Below, in pieces: positions 33,951 through 45,024 of a DNA stretch of 64,000 bases (its first letter is position 1; every line of letters begins with the position of its first letter). This DNA comes from Codonopsis lanceolata (lineage: Eukaryota; Streptophyta; Magnoliopsida; Asterales; Campanulaceae). The position numbers and the translations under genes are program-made. The stretch lies in contig CM028377.1 in assembly GCA_013146195.2 (NCBI GenBank), positions 165,829,824 through 165,893,823 of the forward strand. The letters are read 5' to 3'. The notes beneath the pieces were generated by a model. It was not told the origin of the DNA and ran no database searches. It saw nothing but the letters and a program-made list of their open reading frames with translations.

Positions 33951-34943
33951 ATGTCAGGAACTTGGCGTGGACTTGGTTCTAGTAAACCTCGTTCGGGTAC
34001 AACTCGTGGCAACGAGAGAGGGGAGAACGTAAATGATCCGCGTGTGACTCCTCAACAGATGTTTGGATTGGAAGACGATTATACTGTTCTCGTGAGGTTC
34101 TTGGAGTTGAAACCGGAAGGTTTTGATGGAGAGCCAGAGGCTGCTAAGGCGGAGCGTTGGCTAGAAATCATGGAGAAGATCTTTGCAGTTTTGGGTTGTA
34201 CATCAGAAGAGATGGTGACCTTAGCGGTGTTTAGATTGGATGGTGTGGCCGAGCATTGGTGGCTTGAATTACGAGATCACTGGAGACAGCATTGAGTGCC
34301 TCGAGTGTGGGAGAACTTTGTCATGGAATTTATGGTACGGTTTATTCCGGCAGTAATTCGAGAAAGAAGAGAGATGGAATTCCTAGCGTTAGAACAAGGA
34401 GATATGACTGTGGCTCAGTATTCAACAAAGTTTGCAAAATTGGCTCGTTACTGTAGTTACTTGGTACCAGATGAGGCTAGGAAAACCGAGCAGTTTGTGA
34501 AAGGCTTAAGGATGAAATATCGTAGGCAGCTTGTTCTGTTACAGCTTACGGATTACCGAGGCACTGTGGATCGTGCGTATGCAATGGAGTTGGACATCGA
34601 GGAGTACGCTCAAATGAGAACCTCGAGGACTATTAGGAGCGATGATGGTAATAGAGGGCAGTCAACACCTCAGATGGTTAGTCAAGGAAATGTATGTTCG
34701 GGCAACCAGAGTGATGTTTCTACCTCTAGTCGGAGACGGTGAGGTGATGAGTTAATATGCAATTTTTGTATGAGGACGGGACACGCCGAGAATAGGTGCT
34801 GGGGTAAATCAGGAAAAAGCTTTGCTTGTGGCGATGATCATGTTCGTAAAGATTACCCAAGTATGAGAGTTAGTCGGTCTGGGAGTGCTAGTCAACAATC
34901 CAGTGGCTCCAAGAGAGATGGTGATGGACGGCCTAGAGTTTGA
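33951..34943 (+). pseudogene. Gag of the Tekay-like element, with internal stops
   Basis: ATG 33951 is the first in-frame start after the PBS. The frame shows the retrotransposon gag domain: 'FDGEPEAAKAERWLEIMEKIF', 'VFRLDGVAEHWW', 'FVMEFMVRFIPAVIRERRE', 'EFLALEQGDMTVAQYSTKF', 'KTEQFVKGL'. An in-frame TGA lies at 34293-34295 and another at 34740-34742. Beyond it, in the same frame, is a zinc knuckle 'CNFCMRTGHAENRC' (CX2CX4HX4C) and a degenerate second one. The coding part ends at TGA 34941-34943, and about 30 bases later the sequence jumps into the middle of the 3' LTR. Protease, reverse transcriptase, RNase H and integrase are absent. Gag of this type forms the virus-like particle and binds the genomic RNA. 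Tekay/Del assignment is by gag pattern and PBS only. Confidence 0.85.
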
Positions 34944-34974
34944 GGTCGTGTGCGCGTGGCTGTTGGCCATTGCG

Positions 34975-36794
34975 GTACTATTTAGTAATGATTATTGAAT
35001 GAATTCTCTCTAGGGAATTTAGTGGCGTGTACATGAAAACACTTGCGGGATTTGGACTACGGGGTAGTCTTGTCATTCATGAGAATGGTTTTGAGGATGT
35101 CAATTATATACGACGGTTAGGACTATGGTTGAGTCTGGTATGCTTTTATGTATAGACTAAACATTAAGTCTTGATTTATGGTTGTTCTTAAACTAAAATA
35201 ATAGTCTTTGGTTTAATCTCGAGTAGAGGACTATAGTAGACCTCACAATGTGATTTCTTGAGGTTATATGCTACTCTTGATTGGGTGATGACTTGAGGAT
35301 TATGAGTACCTCAATATATGGTTCTTGGACTAAACTTATAAGTTAATTGGATTTGTTACGTACGTGCAAATATGTGCATTGTTAGATTGGTGTGTAGAGC
35401 CTTATGACCTACTTGAATTGATGAGTCCGCTCTTGTCGGATTTGGTTCTTGTTTGAGCATGCGAGTAAATATCTACTTGTGCATTGCAGATAAGTCCAGC
35501 TGGCATTAATTGGATTGGTTTTTATAGGTCAGGGTAGGACGATACATTGCCTATACGAATCGTAAGATTCATATTCGCTATGGATGTCGTACCTGGGACC
35601 TCACACACCCTCCACTGTTGGCCCCAGTGGGGAAGTTAGCCCATCTCGTAACCAATAGAGTGAATGGATTACGGTAAACTAGACTAAGAAAGGGCTTCCC
35701 TTGAGGCGTAGCCATTCAGTGTGTCGATGCAATCACGAGCATCGATGGTACAACTAGTTTAACATTGTGTATTGCAGGAGCAGCACAACGGCACTAATTG
35801 GGTATCTTCTCCATCCCTTATGTGGATTTCTACAAGCACTTATATGAAAGATAATGTGAAATGTGGTTTAAGAAGTTTATGTACCTTGATGACTTAGCAA
35901 ATGTTCATTGTTGGTATACTAATATGATACCGTGATTCTTTTATATGCTTATGCATTAAGCCATGACATGCCATGCTACGCCATACAGTTACATCTAGTA
36001 GCTTACTGTGTCATTATGACTCATTTCGTGTGTTTGTTTTCCTTAGTTTGTGCAGTTAGCCCATTAGTACGCGTTGCGGTTGCAAACTAGTGATTTCTAG
36101 CAGGTGGTCTTCCCGGCGATAGCTTGGATTATTTTTTGTATTTATTCATCTTGTGAGTTACGGATGTAAAGTTATGTAAACTTTACTTGGGTAGACTGTG
36201 TTATTATTTTATTATCGTATTATCTTGTGAGCCGACTTGTTTGGTCAAGCTGTTGTATTTATTTAGAAGTTATTATGTCGTCTTCCCGAGCAAGGTTTTA
36301 GCTCGCGTATTCTAGTATTGTGTTATCGTTGTTTCTATCTCCGTCAATTCTAGTCTTGAGATTTTGGTTTAGTTGTCTAGTATTTAATCTCTTATTCTTT
36401 TAGTCGATTTGTCCCTCCGGCACGTTGTAGCCGTTGAGTGGTTGTTTATCAGGCTAGTATCTTGTTGGTTCGCCGGCCTTTGGTTGCCGATGGTTTGTTG
36501 CCCGTGCGCAATGTTGTGTCACGCGCGTCGTCAATTTGTCGAGAGATAGTTATCTTTCAGTCTTGCGTTCCTTTGTTTAGGATTAAAGGCTTGAGTTCCA
36601 CTTATGATTTGCTTCCGCATATTTTAGTTTTTGTTGTTCCGTTTTGCCGTTGTGGCTTTACATTTCGGTTTTGAGCTTGTTGACTCAATTTTTGACTCGC
36701 ACCATTATGCTTAGCAGGTGCTTGTCCATCTCTTAGCTTGTCTTGGTGGCACGACCTTGGGATTCCGCATTGGAGTCCGGGTCGGGTCGCCACA
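34975..36794 (+). mobile_element. Partial 3' LTR of the same element, copy C
   Basis: From 'gtactatttagtaatg' it repeats 32056-33839 nearly base for base and ends GGGTCGCCACA at 36794, so only the last ~1.8 kb of the 3' LTR survives. It has a ~35-bp segment near 36440-36475 that the 5' LTR lacks. The junction with gag has the microhomology GTACT. The hairpin block is at 35540-35630 and the acceptor-like 'gtttgttttccttag' near 36048. The flank 36795-36799 GGAGG matches GGAGA before the 5' LTR in four of five bases. Confidence 0.88.
35540..35630 (+). promoter_or_regulatory. Hairpin block, copy C
   Basis: As copy B, but the outer stem is eroded ('ggatgtcg' for 'ggatcgccg') and the inner stem has one mismatch (GATTCAT). 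Hairpin 2 (35612-35630) is intact: CCACTG/CAGTGG. Confidence 0.55.
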
Positions 36795-36966
36795 GGAGGG
36801 GAGGGAGAGGGTGGTGATGGGGGGAGACTTGGCTGCATGGGTTGTCACAGGCTGCGCACATTGTACTTTCTATTTGGTATTTTGATTCAATCCATGACGA
36901 ATTTGATGATGAAATTATCAAGAAAAGTAAAAAAAAAATCAGTTTGGCTTTCTGGGTTACTTCCAT
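36795..36966 (-). pseudogene. Proline-rich protein, 5' part (signal peptide and Cys motif)
   Basis: ATG at 36966 (minus). Residues 1-23 form a signal peptide ('KLIFFLLFLIISSSNSSW'), then 'MCAACDNPCSQVSP' with three Cys, a pattern seen before the proline-rich part of related plant wall proteins, then the start of the proline block before the retroelement at 36794. A second in-frame ATG at 37038 lies inside a tandem duplication of 'aagtaacccagaaagccaaa' and is less likely. Across the insertion the two halves are in different frames; the C-run at 36829-36834 (six G on plus) appears one base short. The gene is therefore dead for two reasons, and the order of events is not known. Confidence 0.72.
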
Positions 36967-36978
36967 TTCTATCAAAAA

Positions 36979-38868
36979 TGAAATATTTACAGTTTGATCC
37001 CTTTTTAAACTCAGTTTGGCTTTCTGGGTTACTTTCAAATTCTAGTATTTTATAGTTTGACCCTTTTTTTAAATATAATTGTTCTTACATTGATATTTAC
37101 AGGGGTAAAATAGATATTTGACATGACTTTACGGCTAAATCTAATGGCCATCCAAAAAATGGGCTCGCTTGAAACTAGACTAAAGTTGGGTGACCAAAAT
37201 AGATATTTCAAACTTTCGGTGGCCGAATTATAAAAAGGGTAAAGTTGGGTGGCCCATTTGTGTGTTTTGCCTAAATTCAAAGCATAAATGCATGTCTCTA
37301 TATTAACACTCCACTTTTCCAATCATGGCACTTCGTTTAATTTTTTATTTACTTGTACACGGTGTTCAATCTTCTGTACAATTGAGTGCCTTAATTGAAT
37401 TGTTTTTATTTTTCTAGGAAAACGTATTGCCAAGAGAGAGAGAGAGAGAGAGAGAGTTAATTCTTATGAATAAATTATCGCATTTGTACATGGTGTTCAA
37501 TCTACTTGTGTACATATATGGAACTATTAATTTACGTATGAACTACCAATTATCAATGGCCATAATTGACATCATTATGCGCGTCCTAAGCCAAATAGAA
37601 AGAGCATCAAACAAAAAAAAATTCCAGTCTCTCGTTATGTGATTGATTGAATATTTACGTTAGTGACTTTTGGAATATGACGTGTGACAATTACAATTTT
37701 TTCTTGATTTTTTTTCACATTTTCGTTGGTCACGTGTTATGTTTTAAAGATCATTTGTCTAAAAAATATTATACACCGCCAATGGATATGAAAATTTAAT
37801 TATTTATTTAATAGGTAGACACAAACTAACTAATCAATGTTTACCTAGAGAGGAAAATTTAAAAAATATTTCAATTAAGTTTTTTAGTTACACAAACCCA
37901 TTAAAAATCACCGGTTACTTACCAAAGAAATATTTATTTAATTACTTGCAATAACCTACAACAAACTTCTTATTACATGTTGACGGGAGATATATATGAT
38001 ATGAAATTAAATAAAAAATAAAAAATAGAGGAAAAAATATGTCATAACAAAAAGATATGTATCCTTTAAGTTATGAAATAGTGTTGTGTTTGATGAGACA
38101 TGTGCATTAAGAAAAGAAGATACTCCCTCTGTTCTGGATAAAGAGTTCATTATTCTATTTCGGGGTGTTTTACTTAAAGAGTCCACTTTAAAAAATTAAG
38201 ATATAAAAATATCATTTTATTACTAATGAAATACTAAAAGTGTCATTTAGTGCTCGTTTGGTGCAGCGTTTTTAAAACACTCCGTTTTTAAAACTGAGCT
38301 TTTTTAAAATGTAGAGTTTATAAATCGCAGCTTTTTGCTTGGAAACACGTTTGGGATACTATTTGAAAACGCTATTTTCATAAATTGATTAGTGTTAAAA
38401 ATGACAATTCTACCATTTTATGAAAAATGTTTTACATTTAATTTAATACATCACGGGCATAAAGGCAATTCAAGAAAAAGTGAGGCAAGAAAAAAGGGAA
38501 AAAAAAAGCAGCTCATTTTTCTCTCACACTAAAAATTCTCTCTCCCCAGCTTCGCTCCGCCATCTCCCTCAATCTCTGATTCCATCCAAAACCCTCCTTG
38601 TTTCAATGAAACTTAGCCAAATCAAAACTCAAATAAACCAAAAAGTCTGGATTTATTTTGTGGTCAGCCACCATGTCCGGCCGCGACTATCTTCATCTCC
38701 GTCTTCAGCCGCACCAACCCTAGCCCAAACCTAAGTCCAGATCCGGCCGCGACCATCTTCATTTACGTCTTCAGCCGCACCAACCCCAGCCCAAACCCAA
38801 GTCCAGATCTAGCCAACCTCTCTTCTTCCTCAACGCCACACAGACTCAGCGTCTTCTCTCTCGGTTCG
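36979..38868 (+). repeat. Segmental duplication, copy 1
   Basis: Matches 41081-42949 in the same direction, with scattered single-base differences and small indels. Contains the 240-bp dispersed repeat, a (GA)n microsatellite (37433-37456), AT-rich DNA (37650-38120) with no gene, the start of a Stowaway MITE and most of a hAT-like element. Confidence 0.85.
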
Positions 38869-39314
38869 CTCCAGCACGCCCGCCAATTCCGCTCACCTTC
38901 TCTATTTTCGGACAAGGCTCCGTCGTTTTTGCTCCGATTTGCCCAGAATGAACAATTCCGAAGAAGGCAATGTAACGGGTCAGCCTGTATCTCTCAGTTG
39001 CAGAGCATCTCATTTTGGAACTCTCCGGTGCGATTTTAACATCAATACCGACCATTGATTTAGGGCTATTTCCATCAAGAAGGAGAGACACGCGTTTTAC
39101 CTTTAGTGTTTTCGACGAAATGCTTTAATTTTCAGCGTTCTAAACGTTGCTCTGTTTGTAAAACGACGCAGATTAGAAACACGAGATTGAAACACAATCC
39201 TAAGGAAAACTGAGAGTTTTGGGTGGTGTTTTCGCCCAAAACGTGCGAACTAACAGGCCCTTAATTAAAAAGTTTGACTTTCAAACATGGACTCTTTACT
39301 CGGAGCATAAGGAG
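38123..39314. mobile_element. Stowaway MITE (Tc1/mariner) split by a hAT-like element
   Basis: TA|CTCCCTCTGTTCTGGATAAAGAGT on the left and, in reverse, CTCCTTATGCTCCGAGTAAAGAGT|TA on the right, with TA on both sides (38121-38122, 39315-39316). Joined without the insertion it would be about 180 bp. Confidence 0.75.
38250..39260. mobile_element. hAT-like non-autonomous element with 66-bp tandem repeats
   Basis: Left 'GTGCTCGTTTGGTGCAGCG' and right, in reverse, 'GGGCCTGTTAGTTCGCACG' are weak terminal inverted repeats. No transposase. A 66-bp unit beginning 'ccggccgcga' is repeated about twice at 38677-38820; its reverse strand is open and would encode a repeated 'GLGFGL..LVRLKT' peptide, which I do not recognise. 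Target duplication not certain. Confidence 0.5.
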
Positions 39315-39316
39315 TA

Positions 39317-40307
39317 TTTCAAAATACTATTGAATAATTGACTCTATAATAAATTTGAAATTTTATGATTTGTGTATCTCCACTATTACCCATGTAATAG
39401 TGTGGTCCATCAATGGGTCTTAATAAAGTTTCCTAAGTAGGAAAATTATTGCATTGGGTAGTCTATTCTATGATGACGTTTCAGTGTTTCACTTTGGCGA
39501 GCTCGGGTGTTGACCATGGAATTTCCTGGTCGGATGATCGTCCGTGTCTGGGCCTTCCAGGTATCTTCATGGTCACTGATGGCCTTGCTCGACCTATCTT
39601 TGGTCAGCTTATCCGACGAGTGGTCGTCCTTGACTTGATCTTGGTTGTATCGACCGCCACGTGTCATCCCACGTAAGACTTGTTTCATCCTCGTTCAAGC
39701 TCGTCTTTGTTGACCATATAATGCTTGTTTTTGTCTTCGTCAGGATGTAAACCGGGGATGTGTTTAGTGAAGCCCTTGGATCGAGCTTGGTTTGCAGGGG
39801 AAATCGAAGTGTCGCTTGGAGTCACGTCTCATTAATAGCACGTTTTTCGAAGTGTCGTTTAGCCAACTTATCATTTAATAGCCCTGATTTCAGCGTCGTC
39901 TCTTTCTTTTTGGTGAATTCGTTTTGATGGTTATCGACAAGTGTCGATCGGGTAGCGGTTGTATGAGATCCGCGTGTTTTGAATTGGGTCGACCCGGTTG
40001 ATCGCGGGTCATATGAAAGTCTAAAACCACGGCTTGTCCCCAACGTTTCCAGCCATTCTCGTGTTTTTCTCTCCTAGAGCAAGTCAGGCGATTTTTCTTT
40101 CCGGTATTGAGTTCACCATTTAGGCTCCCTTTTGGCTGCATTTTCTTCCTTTAAAAAATGGTGTGCTAGGTGCGCCTCTATCTCCTTTCTCTATTTCACA
40201 CGTTTGTAACCTTTTTCTAGGTAGGTTTGGTGTGTTCTGGGTTTCGCACTTCATCTCCGGTGACTTGTCGCCGGTTTATGCACTTTTTGTACTAACTCCG
40301 GCGGCCT
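39317..40307. other. Leader-like stretch upstream of the ORF at 40308
   Basis: Less AT-rich than its surroundings. It holds 'tcgacccggttgatcgcgggtc' near 39989 and possible splice signals (donor 'ctag|gtaggt' near 40219, acceptor 'gtcttttag' at 40318). In style it resembles the region upstream of the TAT antisense ORF (11600-12330). No gene is supported here. Confidence 0.35.
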
Positions 40308-41082
40308 TTGTCTTTTAGGTCCCCGTCCTTGTTCCTTTCCCTTATCCTCGTCTTCTCCAGTCTCGCCCGTTACAGGTACTATTCTTCTCTTAACTTTTTA
40401 TATTTGGTTCGTACTTGGGGTGGGTTTATGAGTTCGGAGTTTAAGTCGTCGTGTCGTACTCCTGATTGGTCCTCCTCGAACGTGGCTTATAAGTCACCCA
40501 CCCAATCCTCTTCGTCGTCCTCAATAAAAGTTCTTTCTCCTTCTGTATTTTCTTCAGCCATGAGGACCAAACGTGTGGATCCTGGATCGGTCTATGCTCG
40601 GTTGCCTACCCTTTCTAGGGTATACAGACAAACTGATGGAAATTGGAAGATAGTTCTTCCTAGAGAAGCGAAGGAGTTGTTGCTCGATGCTGGTTATGAC
40701 TTGGAGGGCCTGTCTCTGGTCGGGGACGAGTCGTACCGGGCCGAGGATATACCCGTTGGCTCTGAAATGTATGTATGTAAGACGAAAGCCCAAGCTTACT
40801 TTGACTTGTACCATATTTTTTTCAGCGAGTTGGCGGCTTTAAATCTGATGGATATTGGTGAAGAAAAAGAGGAAGACCATCGTTGATTCAACCTCGACAC
40901 CCGAGGTTGAAGATTGTTCGAGTAAAACGAGCAAGAAGGCTCGTCCCGGTAAAGCCAAGGTAGGCGATGGGCCTGTCGAGGAGGGCGGCAAACCTGGTGG
41001 CAGGTTATTGAGAGGGTGGCAGAATCATGTGTGCCCCGAGGACGTGACGCTATGGGATACTCAGTTCAATCGACCCGGTTGA
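40308..41082 (+). pseudogene. Unrecognised ORF, possibly a TAT-type extra ORF, frameshifted and truncated
   Basis: A 192-codon frame with a Ser-rich first half and a compact second half ('VDPGSVYARLPTLSRVYRQ', 'VLPREAKELLLDAGYDLEGL', 'QAYFDLYHIFFSELAALNLM'). It loses frame at about 40855; the next frame continues with a Lys-rich linker ('KKKRKTIVDSTSTPEVEDCS') to a stop at 41082, exactly where segmental-duplication copy 2 begins. I do not recognise the protein. The Ser-rich start, helical middle and basic linker recall the antisense ORF at 12336-15493, but no motif proves it. The first in-frame ATG that fits a spliced leader is near 40426 or 40560. Confidence 0.35.
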
Positions 41083-42949
41083 AATATTTATAGTTTGATC
41101 CCTTTTTAAACTCAGTTTGACTTTCTGGGTTACTTCCAAATTCTATTATCTACAGTTTGACCCCTTTTTAAATATAATTGTGCCTCCAATGATATTTACA
41201 GGGGTAAATTAGATATTTGACATGACTTTACGGCTAAATCTAACGGCCATCCAAAAAATGGGCTTGCTTGTAACTAGTCTAAAGTTGGGTGACCAAAATA
41301 GATATTTCAAGCTTTCGATGGCTGAATTATAAAAAAGGGTAAAGTTGGATGGCCCATTTGTGTGATTTGCCTAAATTCAAAGCATATATGCATGTCTCTA
41401 TATTAACACTCCACTTTTCCAATTGTGGCACTTCGTTTAATTTTTTATTTACTTGTACACGGTGTTCAATCTTCTGTACAATTGAGTGCCTTAATTGAAT
41501 TGTTTTTATTTTTTCTAGGAAAACGTATTGCCGAGAGAGAGAGAGAGAGAGAGTTAATTCTTATGAATATATTATCACATTTGTACACGGTGTTCAATCT
41601 ACTTGTGTACATATATGGAACTATTAATTTACTTATGAACTACCAATTATCAATGGTCATAATTGACATCATTATGCGCGTACTAAGACAAATACAAAGA
41701 GCATCAAAAAAAAATCCAGTCTCTCGTTATGTGATTGATTGAATATTTACGTTAGTGACTTTTGGAATATGACGTGTGACAATTACAATTTTTTCTTGAT
41801 TTTTTTTTTACATTTTCGTTGGTCACGTGTTATGTTTTAAAGATCATTTGTCTACAAAATATTATACACCGCCAATGGATATGAAAATTTAATTATTTAT
41901 TTAATAGGTAGACACAAACTAACTAATCGGTGTTTACCTAGAGAGGAAAATTTAAAAAATATTTCAATTAAGTTTTTTAGTTACAAAAACCCATTAAAAA
42001 TCACCGGTTACTTACCAAAGAAATATTTATTTAATTACTTGCAATAACCTACAACAAATTTCTTATTACATGTTGCCGGGAGATATATGTGATATGAAAT
42101 TAAATGAAAAATCAAAATAGAGGAAAAAATATGTCATAACAAAAAGATATGTATCCTTTCTGTTTTGAAATAGTGTTGTGTTTGACAAGACATGTGGATT
42201 AAGAAAAGAAGATACTCCCTCTGTTCCGAATAAAGAGTTGTTTATTCTATTTCGGAGTGTTTTACTTAAAAAGTCCACTCTAAAAAATTAAGGCCTACAA
42301 ATATCATTTTATTACTAATGAAATACTAAAAGTGTCATTTAATGCTCGTTTGGTGCAGCATTTTTAAATCACTCAGTTTTTAAAACTGAGCTTTTTTAAA
42401 ACGTAGAGTTTATATGACGTAACTTTTTGCTTGTAAACGTGTTCGAGATACTATTTGAAAACGCTATTTTCATAAATTGATTAGTGTTAAAAATGACAAT
42501 TCTACCCTTTTATGAAAAATGTTTTACCTTTAATTTAATACATCACGTGCATAAAGGCAATTCAAGAAAAAGTGAGGCAAGCAAAAAGGGAATAAAAAGC
42601 AGCTCATTTTTCTCTCACACTAAAAATTCTCTCTCCCCAGCTTCACTCCGCCTTCTCCCTCAATATCTAATTCCAGCCAAAACCCTCCTTGTTTCAATAA
42701 ACTTAGCCAAATCAAAACTCAAATAAACCACAAAGTCGTGATTTATTTTGCGGTCTACTACCATGTCCGGCTGCGACCATCTTCATCTCCGTCTTCAGCC
42801 GCACCAACCTTAGCCCAAACCCAAGTCCAGATCCGACCGCGACCATCTTCATCTTTGTCTTTAGCCGCACTAACCCCAGCCCAAACCCAAGTCCAGATCT
42901 AGCCGAACTCTCTTCTTCATGAACGCCGCACAGACTCAGCGTCTTCTCT
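41081..42949 (+). repeat. Segmental duplication, copy 2 (cut by LTR copy F)
   Basis: Direct copy of 36979-38868, including (GA)n at 41536-41553, the Stowaway start near 42215, the hAT-like start near 42341 and the 66-bp repeats. It stops at '..gcgtcttctct' where LTR copy F begins; copy 1 continues 'ctcggttcgctccag'. Confidence 0.85.
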
Positions 42950-44475
42950 TGTGACGACCCGACCCGGATTCCAACACGAAATCCCAAGGTCGTGCCGCTG
43001 GAACTAACTTAAGAAGAGGAAAAGCACTTGATAAGCAGTAGTGCTAGTCAAACAGTCGAGCAAACTCGCTCTAAACATGAATATAACACCGCACTAAAAT
43101 ACGGTATTTCAAAAATCGAATCAGCGGAAGCAATATAGGAAAGAAGTCCCAAGCTATGAAGCTCGAAACCAACGACAATGAAACCAAGAGAGACATTATC
43201 TCTCAAAGGAGGAAAAACAAAACTCGTGTGCCGCAACATTGCAGACGCTAATCAAACCATCGGCACTCCAGGCCGGCGTTTCAACAAAGAACCAACCTGA
43301 TATAACAATTACCCAACGGCTAAAGCATACCGGGTCAACCAACAACTATAAAAACTAGAATAAGGAAATTCCCAAAGCTCTGCGTGCTCTGAGACAACCG
43401 AAATAAATACTAAAATCGCAAACAAGGCACGACACAACACGTCGGCCCAAGAAAAACCAATACAAATACCCAAGTATTCTACCCAACTGTAAAGTCTAAA
43501 TAACTTTACAAAATGTCGATCTCACAAGAATAGCAAAGTACATTAAATTAATGACAATGCTAAAAAGGAACAAGACTCCACAAGTCGCTACTGGGTGCTA
43601 CAAACACGAACCACACGATCTAACCTCGATCTATCGACCCATGCTGCTATAGTCACGAACTACTCGACCTCAATGCAGCTATTAGTTACTGCAACTAAAA
43701 ACAAGTACATGATGAGTCATAATGACCCAGTACGCTACCACAATATATATGCAACATATAATTATGTAACATAAACATAACCAAGGTGTCATTTTATATA
43801 TGACAGAAAAACCCGTGAAGAGGCGTCGTATCGTTTCGATACTCCATAAGATATCCACTCCTTCTTACTTACTAAACCGTCCAAATGAACTGTGGTGTAA
43901 TTCCCTTCACACACAAATCAAATGAATTAGAAGGTAGTTCCCACAAAACATCATATGCAAGTATACATATCATTATATATACGAATCAAGCTATTCACAC
44001 TGCTACCACGTGTAAGGGTGCATGTTTATATATATACACCTATATCAGTATGTGTAACACCCCGGAATTCTTGCATGAGCATTGTGTGCTTGCCTTGTGA
44101 GAACCCGAAACCTACTTGTATAACTTGTCTTCTATACTTTTTTATCATGATTATAAAGTGTATTTAACATGCTAGTAGTATCCCTAACATGTTTGACTTG
44201 ATTGCATTCCTTGATCGAGCCATAATTGCCGTATCGAACGCCTATTGCCTTGTATGCTCTAGTTTGGCTTGTTCTTGCTCTGCTTTGATCTTTTAGACTT
44301 AGCCAAGACTTTGAGAGACTTTTTATCATTGTTTTACATTTTTATCATTGTTTTATGACCCTTGGTACTCATTTCATTGCTTCTTTGAGTTGTTTACGCC
44401 TTATACGCGTTATACGTGCAATTCTGGACCTGTTTGACCTAACGTATGGCCTGAGGAATCGTTCCACCATGCCAA

Positions 44476-44532
44476 CCGAACATTTTGGGGATTGTTCGGC
44501 CACAAGAACCGAACATTATGAAGGCTGTTCGG
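44476..44532 (+). repeat. U3 hairpin cassette of copy D
   Basis: CCGAACA..TGTTCGG at 44476-44499 and again at 44509-44532 (7-bp stems, 10-nt loops), then a half copy at 44542. Other LTRs here carry different arm sequences at the same place. Confidence 0.7.
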
Positions 44533-45024
44533 CCTCCACAACCGAACAGAGAGAAAATCTAGCAAAACGGGATTTTCTGCATCGACGGTCGATTACGCTC
44601 GCACCCTTACTCGACCCCTACCCAAAACTCGTTCTAAACCCCACTTAAACCTCCTTAACCCTCATTAATCATAACCTAACCTTATTAACATATTTTAAGA
44701 GTGGATTAGTGAGTGATTAAGTGGATTAAACAACCCAAATCAGATTAAAAGGGACCGCATTGTTGTGACACTTGTTCCACTAGACATTTGACTTCTCTAA
44801 CACCACAACTCAACCGGGGGACTCGTCATTTGCTGAAAGCTCTTTCTAAAACGTGAGAGAGAGAGTTCTTGAGGGTTCCCATGGTTTCTTGAAGCATTCT
44901 TCTTGGTCCTCCTTGATTCCTTCTTCCATTGCTCAAGCCCTAGCTTTAGACGCGAAGAGCACGACGAATAGATTTCTTCCAATCGATTTCTTCCTCGTTC
45001 TTCTTTCTTGATTGGGGTTTGTAG

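Noticed and set aside
42066..42278. Small frames in the AT-rich part of the duplication (also 37050-37322, 28639-28836)
   Set aside because: Lie on Stowaway MITE or dispersed-repeat sequence; frames are not kept between copies.
44355..44648. 97-codon frame in solo LTR D
   Set aside because: Covers the CCGAACA hairpins in U3; not conserved as protein in the related LTRs.
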